A DNA stretch of 64,000 bases, from contig NW_002060956.1 in NCBI RefSeq assembly GCF_000150275.1, forward strand, positions 1,325,207 through 1,389,206, in the 5' to 3' direction. This DNA is from Trichoplax adhaerens. Taxonomy: Eukaryota; Placozoa; Uniplacotomia; Trichoplacea; Trichoplacidae. Position 1 is the first letter of the stretch, and every line of letters starts with the position of its first letter. The notes under the pieces are model-generated. The model searched no databases. It worked only from the letters and a program-made list of their open reading frames with translations, and was not told the DNA's origin. The position numbers and the translations under genes are program-made. Positions 15,001-30,156 of this stretch are shown in pieces.

Positions 15001-15851
15001 CGAAAACGATTTTTCTGGTTGGTATCTTCAATTGCGATGCTACTTATTAACGAATCTCATAAGAGAATATTAGTTACTTCTATGAACGTTGCTCAATGAG
15101 TCAATTTATACATAATATTAATTGAATTAAATATACTACCATTACTACACAACGATACCTATTACAATGCTGCTAATTTTAAAGTTGTTTCAATAATTTA
15201 ATCTATTCGCATTAGAATTAATAGCAACATGGATTCTCTATATTGTATAAAACCATTCCATTTGTTTGTATAGGCTTATTTGGGAAGTGACTGTTAAAAT
15301 GTTTTTCTTTGACTCTAGGCTACCGCTGAAGCTAATCATATTTCTGCAGTGATGACTGCCAGAGATTATTACAATAAGGAAATAGAAAAGGTAAAGGATA
15401 TTTTAGACGCGATTAATATTAGCATGACGCTATCGAGTAATCCATAATTTAAATTGATAATATCATCAAGATTTGTGGGCCGACGAGATCTTACGTTTCT
15501 CCGGATGCTTTATTGAAAGAGCATCGGCGTATAGTTGAAAGTGCAATTCAATGTTATAAAAAAATACCCAAGATTGGAGAACAGGAGCTTGGTCACTCTT
15601 ATCTTAACAACTTGAAAGATCAGTTGCAAAAAGAACTGAAAATGATCATGAAAAGGAATGAAGTCAAAGGAAGGAGGCTGTTGACTTCCTTTCAACCCAT
15701 GACTATCTTATTCATTATTATTTTTGTAATCATAGCCGTCCAAGCTACCGGAATTATTCGGCTGTTACTTCATCATATCTTTTCCTCGGAAAGCCTGTTG
15801 ATCATTATCTTTGTTCTCGTACTTGTGTTTGTTTTAAAATCCTCAGGTTAA
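12090..15851 (+). CDS. ATL: Atlastin (dynamin-superfamily GTPase, ER fusion)
   Basis: Atlastins tether and fuse ER tubules by GTP-driven dimerisation. Eleven exons are visible: 12090-12277, 12566-12691, 12833-12937, 13099-13149, 13272-13328, 13518-13610, 14135-14273, 14520-14647, 14961-15017, 15319-15390, 15471-15851. All have GT-AG borders and compatible phases and together encode about 465 residues. Landmarks in order: P-loop [14 protein letters not shown] (exon 1), switch-type TTGIWLW, G3 motif MDTQG (exon 3), RD motif [10 protein letters not shown] (exon 6), [11 protein letters not shown] (exon 7), [10 protein letters not shown] (exon 8), the three-helix middle domain ATAEAN... (exons 10-11), and two closely spaced hydrophobic segments at the C-terminus (membrane hairpin). 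The N-terminal exon with the start codon was not found; the first acceptor is CTTAG at 12085-12089. The protein stops right after the hairpin, so the amphipathic tail of animal atlastins is missing or encoded elsewhere (see findings). AATAAA at 15851-15856 overlaps the stop codon. Confidence 0.9.
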
Positions 15852-15951
15852 ATAAATTTTTATCTACTGTTGGCGTGATGTATCTTCTTTATTACAGCCA
15901 GGTATTGTAGGCAGACTATTTCCTAGAAAGGGCAAACAATTCGCTTGATTA

Positions 15952-16018
15952 AAATACCCTTACCTATCTTACTGTGGCCATCGGTAGCTAGTGGTTGCAG
16001 TAAGCAGGAAGTAGACCA
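15952..16018. other. Short spacer downstream of atlastin
   Basis: Nothing beyond unique sequence was seen here. The 100 bases before it may contain an alternative last atlastin exon (15902-15948), discussed under findings. Confidence 0.3.
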
Positions 16019-16200
16019 GAAAAAGATTGGTACTTCACCTTCGTCTCAACCTGGCTCTCCATCAAAAATTTGTAATTCTTCCCTTCCCGGCTTTAACCTA
16101 GCTCTATCCCCAGGAAAACAAATTCGTACTTCTCCCCGGCTTAATCTAGCTCTCCCAATAAAAAAAATTGTACTTCTCTCCCCTGGCTTAACTAAGCCAT
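16019..16200 (+). repeat. GC-richer minisatellite, four to five units of about 45-50 bp
   Basis: Successive units share the pattern A-run, TTCGTACTTCTCCCC, GGCTTAACCTAGCTCTCCC. They start at about 16019, 16063, 16114 and 16157, and a weaker fifth unit (16259-16310) follows the hairpin. The open frame 15945-16319 is open only because the repeat is stop-poor and shows no protein family, so I do not call it a gene. Confidence 0.65.
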
Positions 16201-16243
16201 GGACTACTAGAAAAACACCGGCATTTTTTCTAGTAGTCCATGG
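16197..16243. repeat. Perfect 19-bp inverted repeat (hairpin)
   Basis: The left arm CCATGGACTACTAGAAAAA (16197-16215) and its exact reverse complement (16225-16243) are separated by 9 bases. It sits inside the minisatellite. The sub-motif TAGTAGTCCAT recurs in two more hairpins in this window. Confidence 0.9.
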
Positions 16244-16481
16244 CCCAGCTCTCCACCCCGAAGAAATGAACTTATGCTCATCCGCCATAACCTTGCTCTG
16301 CCTCCCTGCAGTAAGATAGTGTAACACGATCACCGCAACGTCAATCACGAGATGCTTCAATAGCAATACACAACGTAATAACACTATGACACCAGTGTAA
16401 CATCAACACATACTGTACTGTAGGACGATAGCACGACGCGGCAAAACGATCGACCAATCGGCTTGGTGTACAAATACACTC

Positions 16482-16600
16482 GTAGTCCATCGATCGTGCT
16501 ACTGCAATCGTGTTTCGTGCGTGACACAGACTTTGTAACACGGTTGCATTAGCACGATCGATGGACTACTAAACAAGGTCTTTTCTGGTAGTCCATCGCA
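16482..16600. repeat. Second hairpin with GTAGTCCATCGATCGTGCT arms
   Basis: The 19-bp arms at 16482-16500 and 16551-16569 are perfect reverse complements. Pairing continues inward with few mismatches (ACTGCAATCGTGTT against AACACGGTTGCATT). The right arm then forms a further short inverted repeat with TGGTAGTCCAT at 16586-16596. The whole could fold as a long imperfect hairpin, as miniature inverted-repeat elements do. Confidence 0.8.
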
Positions 16601-17760
16601 CCAAAATGTCTACAATCTAGATACTATCAACGCTATGTTACAGATGGATTGTACATTGTGCAGTATGAATTCTAATTATTATACATATCGATAGTGTTAT
16701 ACATTAATTAATTCTATTTCTGACTGCGCCGTTATGCTTTAATGCTATAAATGTTGCCATGAATCCTTCCAGTGCGTCGTAATCAAATTGATTACATACG
16801 CAGCTGTCACAACTATCCTTGCGCAGCAAGAAACAACACAGTACTTAACTAGAGAAAATTTCATTTTAATCCGTAAGACTACTTGCCTAGCCTACGGTAC
16901 AGTAACTGAAATCTTTGCGAAGTACGCACACTACCCACAATACAAATATGCAATATAACTCTCGTCACTTTTTATTGATGAACTATTCCACTTATATGCT
17001 CTATTAGTCATAGTAAACATGTTGACTGCGCCATTAGTATTTTGACAATAATATATCACGATTCATATACGATCATTTGAAGTAATTAACAATTTCATAC
17101 AGAATTTTATCTCGACTACGAGCTCTGTCAAATTTTCATATTTCAAATACCTACTGGAAACATTGACTATTCCGTTATAATATCATAAGGATTTACTTTA
17201 TCACTCATAACAATAATTCCTAAAGTAGAGCTTATCATCTATATAAGTTATTTTCATGACTGCCACAGCAGCAAAGTATATTGAAGCGTTCAGACAGTGC
17301 AAATACAGGAAGTATCACGAGTGAGATATTCAACTGGTACTGTGCAGTGCGCAGTATATACTGTATGTTAGCGGCCATGTATGAGAAACTATATGTATAT
17401 GCATCCACCTTATTATTTCAAATTATATAATGATGGATGAGATTAATATCCGAAACTTTTCAAGATGAGCCTGAAAACGCTTTACCATTAATTACATTTT
17501 TTGGGTATTAGTTAATAATGCTTTTGCAGTCACGAGAGAGGTATTTCATTTTTTACAGTACGGTGCATCAATCAGGTAATGATTTTGCTGCCTTCCTTTA
17601 GTGAAAAGGATGCGAAACTGTTACGTTTAGAAATCCATTTTACTTCAAGTTTTCATTTTAGTTTGAACTGAAACTGCAATTTTCATGTGCATAGAGCGGC
17701 CGAGTATGAGAGCAGAGTGAGTCGAGTCAATCGAGTGCATAGAGGTGCCAAGTTCTTCTT
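16601..17760. other. Intergenic, no feature seen
   Basis: Unique AT-rich sequence between the hairpins and the pentamer cluster. No exon, RNA gene or repeat family was recognised. Confidence 0.4.
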
Positions 17761-17796
17761 CCTCTATGGTTGAATGAGACTTGTTGTGCCTGTTTA

Positions 17797-19172
17797 CAGT
17801 ACTGTATTACAGACAGTTTACAGTACACTACTGTACTGTGGGTACAGTATGTGCCATAGAGTTAGAAGAAAACAATTTAGTTAGTCTCTCTGGAATGGGC
17901 TTCAGGGTGTAGCGTCTGCAGCGCATCAAGTACTGTACAGTACAGTGTACAGTACAGTACAATACTGTACGGTGTGTTTTTTTTTTAAGTGTTTTCTATG
18001 CCGTTTCCGTATTAACTATAGAACAAGAATAAAGATCTTTTTCTGTATGATTATTCTATTTATTTATTTAAATCATTTATTATATACAACAGGGGAAATA
18101 ACTCGCGAACTTTTTCCTCTTTTAACGAGGCAGTCCAGTAGTTGTTAACGTACTGTGCAGTAGTGGAGACAAAATCTCTATAATGCAAGTAACAAGCATA
18201 ACACTTTGATTGTGATGTACGGTCGTGTGTAACAACTTTGTATTCATTGTGCAACGTGTCACTTAATTTGTTCACTCTATCGTACCGCTTGCAGCAAAAC
18301 CATGTACACTATTGTACAGTACTGTACTGTACTGTATAATGTACAGTAGACGTGGGCACAGTCAGGGACTGCTATGGAGAAATTTCGAATTTTCTCTTGA
18401 ATTAAATGATGTAATGTACTGTACTGTACAGTATAGTACTGTAAAATGGAATGGCACAGTTGGCTCCAGTCTAGTCTCAGCTTCATGCAAAGCACAGCTA
18501 AAAATACTGAAAATACTACACTACAGTACAGTACAGTACAGTACTGTACTGTACTGTACTGTACTGTACACTGTACTGTACACTGTACAGTGCATCACCG
18601 TACCGTAGCTTGAAGCGCGTCCTTTTTTTCTTGACATCTTTTTTACTGTTTTAGCTGTTGTACAGTAAAGCATTATTATTATTTTTTTTTTTACCTCTAT
18701 GACCTCTACAGTACTGTACTGTACAGTGTACAGTACTTGCACTTGCAGTCTCCATCCCTCTCCGGCTCTCCCGCTCTTCTCTTTCTTTACTACAGTACAG
18801 TATCTACAGACGACTACAGTACTGTGTTTCTTTGCCTTCGTACTATACAGTACAGTACGGTACAGTACAGAACGTGCTATTTTCCGTCACCGTTTGAGCC
18901 TTCTACAGTGTACAGTACAATACAGCATGAAAAACCAGTCAGATTTTTACTGTAAAAGTGTAGTGTACAGTACACTGTACAGTACAAGACATACTGTACA
19001 GTGTACAGTACAGTACAGTACTGTACAGTACTGTACAGAATCTTCCAGTGCTCACGACTGTAGCCTACAGTACATACTGTACAGTACACTGTTCAGTACA
19101 GTACTGGGCTGTTAGGTGCAGCAGAAAGGTAGGGGCAGTCGTACTGTAGATTACAGTACTAATACTGTAAAA
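17797..19172. repeat. Dense GTACA/TGTAC pentamer cluster upstream of ANP32
   Basis: Dozens of copies of the pentamer GTACA and its reverse complement TGTAC occur as short tandem runs that switch orientation, giving palindromes such as ACAGTACTGT and ACTGTACAGT. The longest block, 18522-18563, is a perfect 42-bp palindrome centred on AGTACT. Other dense blocks lie at 17934-17968, 18304-18350, 18709-18736, 18840-18872, 18960-19040 and 19068-19105. Several short open frames here translate as Tyr/Thr/Val/Gln repeats (QYSTVQYCT-like) and are artefacts of the repeat. The cluster ends about 220 bp before the ANP32 start codon, so it covers the likely promoter or 5' UTR. Confidence 0.9.
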
Positions 19173-19390
19173 GAAAGAAGTTCGACAGGAAACGCACACT
19201 GTGGACAGTAGTCAAGTATCAATAGGTTTTTATACCACTGATCATTGCGTGATAGTGGTATACAGTGCAAACTACAGCGCTAGCAGTGAATTAATAACAC
19301 CAAAGTGTACTCATCTAATTTCTCTTTCAGACTAGTGCCACACTATTTGCATCTCGAGTGACATTTGTAGGCAAATTTTTGTTCAAGGCT

Positions 19391-25186
<5,796 letters not shown>

Positions 25187-28100
25187 GAAACTTACATCAA
25201 GATGTAATTAGTAAAGTCGATTTTATGATAAGTAGTGTTAATTGGGAAGAGTTAATGGTAATATGGTAATCAAAATATCTCTTTGCTCTTTTATGAAATG
25301 CAAAATTCTTAGTCATCCTTATCACATGATACAATTTTCAGTATTGCAGTAAACTAATAAAATTTCATATCGTATGGCCCTATTGCTATAGTACCTTCCC
25401 TTTGCATTGTAATATAGATTACTACTGGCGATTTATGACTTTCTTTGTCCTGTTACTTTCACTCGTAACTACCTGCAAGCTTAAAGACGTTGAAAGTGCG
25501 GCTCAACATTAACTGTGCTCTTGTTGTAGTACAAGACTAGAATTGTAGACATGAATTAAAATTTGAATGCTTGTTTGTAAGTAATGTAATCCTGTTAGTA
25601 GTTAATTGATACTGCTTCTTTTTCTAGTTTTGTGGTGCAGTACTGTCTGTTGAGAGTGATGCAATATCGTATTCCTTTACAAATCAATCTGTAAGACTTT
25701 CCATTCCAGGAGATCTTTAACTTGCAGTCAAGTGATGCGCAATGTTATAGTTAGCAGCTTGAACTGTCAAAACGTGTGATCGTCCTTAATTGGATGCTGA
25801 TTGTAAAAAGAATTGCTGTAGCAGTACTAAAATACGCCTTCACTAATTATAATACTGTGTCGTACTGCTATTGTCATTTCTTAAGGGCACATTAAAACTT
25901 CGGACGTTTTATTTGTCTTCGATTGTAAGTCACCTACGCTTGCGAGTTTCGATATATCATTAATCTGCATATATATATATACTTACAGTATATATGTACT
26001 CCTAGCGGGTGAATGGGTACAATTACCTTAGATACTGAGATCTAACAGAACGACAGCTATGATATCCTGTTAGCTATAGTCGACGTCGGGCTGTTAAGTG
26101 ACTAACCTAAGCATTGTATGTAATAGTTCGTATACTGTACATGCACGTGTGTATTTTTTACATACTGTACTTTCTAAAGATTTCCCTCTGGAATTGACTG
26201 GTATCTGCATTGGCTAGTTACAGAAGTTCGGTTCGAATCCAGATGATCAATCAGACATTAGAATGTGTATTACTGCAGTTGCAAAGATAGATCGTAGATA
26301 TTGTAAATTTATTCGGTGCTAGTAACCTGAGATCATTTAGTACGAAATTGCGTATACGTATGCCATACAATACGGAACGGTGCCGTGTAATATGAGATTA
26401 ATATACATCGATATCAGATGTGCATTAAAGAAATACAGTAAATACGCAATATCGACAACCTTATAGACCAATCAGTAAATGATCATGTACTGTATAGTAT
26501 ATAAACAAGCGCAAGCCTAGTCCACTTTGTTCCATACTTCTGACATGAGTGACTGATAATCTAAATCACGAAATTAAAGACATTAGCACTCATTATTTCC
26601 TCCAGATCTGACAATTATAATTAAGTAACAATGTTAAAGTTATGGCGTATTCGGCTAAGCACTAAACTTGATGCATCAGATTTAGATATATGTTCTGATC
26701 ATAGAAAAGTATATTCATCCAGCAGTTGGATAGTGCACATCACCTGCATCGCAAGGTACAGGATTTTAACGTAATTATTGCCAAAACATACAAAGTTGTT
26801 GGAAATTAACTATAACAACTATCTATTGACAAAATGTCTTCGTATAGCCGAACAGATTCCTCAATCAGTAAGTCAATCTAGTTCTTTCACTATCATAGAA
26901 TATATTTACAAATGCAGTCGTAATTTAATAATTATTTTTAATTAGTGTAGCTACCGTTTAGGCTCTTACAGTTATAGTGTACTGTAGTTAATAATGTACT
27001 AGTACTGTAGATAAATAGTGTTGTTGCTCTACGATAATTTTTGTCTTGTGTCAGTTTAGTAATACTATTCATGTAGATTCCACCATATATATAGAATAAA
27101 TATCCTCATCTCTCGTACCTTTAATTGTAACGCGGCATACATCTAAGCCAAGAAAGGGCGCAATCGCCTTGATGGATACCTAGCAATTTCAGAATGTAAT
27201 AGTAGATATGTTCAAGTTATAATCCTTTCCTGATAATAACTACGCTCAATTAATTAAAGGGAAGTTACAAAAATAGCGCTATTTTATTAATTTCCCTGTA
27301 ACCAAATGTATACACATTGCTACTGATACGTTACATAGCTACTAGTATTAAAAATTTTATCAAAAATGTTATGCTGGTGGTGTCAGATACTATCTAGAGC
27401 ATAAAATGTATTATATCACATTTCTGCAATCATATCCAAATTATGCATCATTCACCGTTCAGTTCATAAATTTATGTCCCAAACTGTTGTTGGTGTATGA
27501 TTATATCTACATTTGTAATCTACTATCAATAAAAAGTACTTACCACACTATCAGTTGCGAAGCAATTACAAATCTATCCCCAAAAAGTGGTGGCTTAAGT
27601 CACCATAGCTTTCAGCCGTCACTGTCATCCAAAATATGAAATAACGACAGTAAGACCTGTAGTGGGCCTACATAATGCAATGGTAAAACAAGAATTTCAG
27701 ATGCAAATAGTCAAGATAATACTGAAACACAACTTTTTCCTGTCAGTAAACTGATGCAGTTTGTCTCTAGACTGTCATACCAATTATTTATTTCATTAAT
27801 TTATTATTAGGTGGAGTAATTTACATCGAAAATGCACAGCTTCCGATGCTATACGCGTATTAACGACAGTCAGCGTTAAAAATTTTCTTTTTAAGTGAAC
27901 TACAGATCAGTTACATTCGTTGGTCGATTTTCTGTTGTTAGAGTTGGAACGCCGCTCGAGCCATAACAGTAACTTCAAAAATTTAAGCAACCTACTCGTT
28001 TTATATAATTTGTAATATCCTCAGCATTCATTTAATGCAGAGTACAGTACAGTATGTAGCTGTATTGCTCGATAAGAGTTTCAGTTCTACAATTAAAGCA

Positions 28101-30156
28101 TCCATTCAGATTCAATTTTTGATTAATTGGAATCATGTTATTTTCATAACCCAGTGCGTATCATCATAATGGTGCTTTGGATAGAACGTTAAACCTTTAC
28201 TGGACTCGAACTTTTTCAGTCAGTCAATCTAAAGAAATTTTGACCTTTAAGCTAGAAAATATAACTTAATTTTAGTGCAATAATGCCTTGCCACGGTTGT
28301 ACTAATGTAACAATTACTGGGGCTTACTACATCTCTCATATCATATTATAAACGAACTCTACAGAGTTTATCAATATCATGCATCAGCGTCTCTCAACGT
28401 AAATTAATTAATTGAAGAAAGTTTCTATCAACCCATAATCCTACATAACTAGTGTATATAGATGTACGAGTATTGTTTGTCTGTGAGTAAAGGAGAATAT
28501 TCGCAATATGAAATTTTATCATGAATAAAATTGGGAAAATGGGTAAGTTTTAGTTCGAAAAACGGTACCGTCTTGATCACTTTTATCGACTGATCTATTC
28601 GCATATAGTAAAACTGTATTGCCAGCCTGACGTATTTGATTTATAGTGCAAGAAATTGAGAAAGATCAATACAATAAAGAGATAGAGATTGTCTTTACTG
28701 TCTTTACGACGAAACTCTGTAGCTAAAAATGTAAGTAACATTGCCAATAATGACCTAACAAGTCAAGAATCCCTTTGAACTCATCATGATGACTTTTGCA
28801 ATTGAAACTAGTCAAAAATTACAAACTAATGGCTAAAGCAAGCAACATACAGCTTAAAATACTACATAACATGTCATTGAAAGAATACCTCATGAATGCC
28901 CACTGAGGATTGCTATGGATGATCCAGTCAACATAACGATAACGCTACGATGCCAAGATGATGATCCTGGAAGCTGTTGGTGCAGGCGCCATTTCTTCGC
29001 CAGCTTAAGCATGATGCTGCTCAATACTGTAGGCTTGGAAATGCGGGATTAGAGTTTAAGCCTTGGTATAGAGTACTGCAGGGCCTGACCTTGATGGCGT
29101 ACGGTAATGTTCTACTGTACGGTACACGGCATATGGTATAGCGTTTAGTAAGATGGTTAGCGCAGTTGCTTCCTTCTCATACTATAGCATTGTTGCGAAA
29201 CTATAACTTGAATATTACCTATATTTAGCGGTAATATATATGCATATAGAGAGAGAGAAGGTAAAAGATTGACAAAATGATCCCAAAATTACTAATTAAA
29301 ACAACATTATACTGTAGAACTAATTTGTAATAATTTTAATAATTAATCAGTTAAAGGACATTACTGAGTGTCTTTGTGAATAACCTACTTAAAATAAAGG
29401 AGGCAATCAAGTAAATATCATTAAAGTGTGTACATTATATAGGACTGAATATGACAACGCCTATGGTAGCATCTCCCGATCCGATTGCTATAAAACTGAG
29501 TTTACGATCTAGATTTCAAATCACGTACTAAGTTCGAGTATTGTACACCCATAATAAGGTATTCCTTTATAAAAAAAGTTCTAGGTTGGCAGTTCTAATT
29601 TAGCCAGTGAACTCTACCTCATAGATCATGCTGTTGTAAATTTAAAATCTAAATACGTATCGCAATTGGCAACAACTCAAGACAAATTACAAATGTGTGC
29701 TTTGATTATGTTAATTTTAATCTGGACATTAATATCGAATTATTTTATTTTATATTATTCTATAAGAGTGAAACAAATACGTCGCTGATCGTGCTACATA
29801 AGTATAATTACATACCAAATTTTAAAAAATGTCAATGTTAATTACTTAATTAGAATTGCATTGTACAGTTCAATATTGTCCAAGACGGATTTTGTCGTTC
29901 AGATTTCTTTCTTCTATTTTTAGAAGCTAAAACTTACTATCTACCTTGTAAATGATCATCGGTGCCAAATTATTATAATAATTTTCAAATCATTTAAAAG
30001 TAGTCTAAATATCTAGTAAATTAATGCGCAAATTTTTAATACGTACTATTGTGTAGCATAAATCTACTTGGAACGATACGTTCTATCTGTTAACCAACTA
30101 TGGATAAAAGTTTTCACTATATACGTACTGATAAAATTGAAACAAATGCAAACATT
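25187..30156. other. 5-kb spacer between convergent ANP32 and MAN2A genes
   Basis: No exon could be supported. It contains isolated GTACAG-type words (28041-28052, 29115-29125), a (TA)n stretch near 25968-25985 and about 300 bp of slightly GC-richer sequence at 28900-29200. It must also hold the 3' UTRs of both genes. A minus-strand ATTAAA (30035-30040) lies about 120 bases past the MAN2A stop and may be its polyadenylation signal. A lone B-box word (26230-26240) and a tRNA-Met-like A-box region (29155-29200) were examined and not accepted as tRNAs. Confidence 0.4.
25356..25361 (+). promoter_or_regulatory. Candidate polyadenylation signal for ANP32
   Basis: AATAAA lies 170 bases after the ANP32 stop codon, a usual distance for a 3' UTR. 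It is the first canonical hexamer I noticed after the stop. The hexamer is common by chance in AT-rich DNA. Confidence 0.4.

Noticed and set aside
15945-16384. 124- and 112-codon ORFs on both strands over the GC-richer minisatellite
   Set aside because: They are open because the repeat lacks stops. The translation is a repeat of Pro/Ser/Leu phrases and includes the hairpin, and the opposite-strand ORF is its mirror.
17945-19115. Many short ORFs of QYSTVQYCT-type peptides
   Set aside because: They are translations of the GTACA/TGTAC pentamer in various frames; no conserved protein.
26230-26240. Perfect tRNA B-box word GGTTCGAATCC
   Set aside because: There is no A-box at the right distance, and the five bases flanking the loop do not form a full T-stem (one mismatch and one G-U). 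An isolated match is expected by chance.
27406-27639. 77-codon ORF in the ANP32-MAN2A spacer
   Set aside because: No motif or splice context, and its composition is typical of chance ORFs here.
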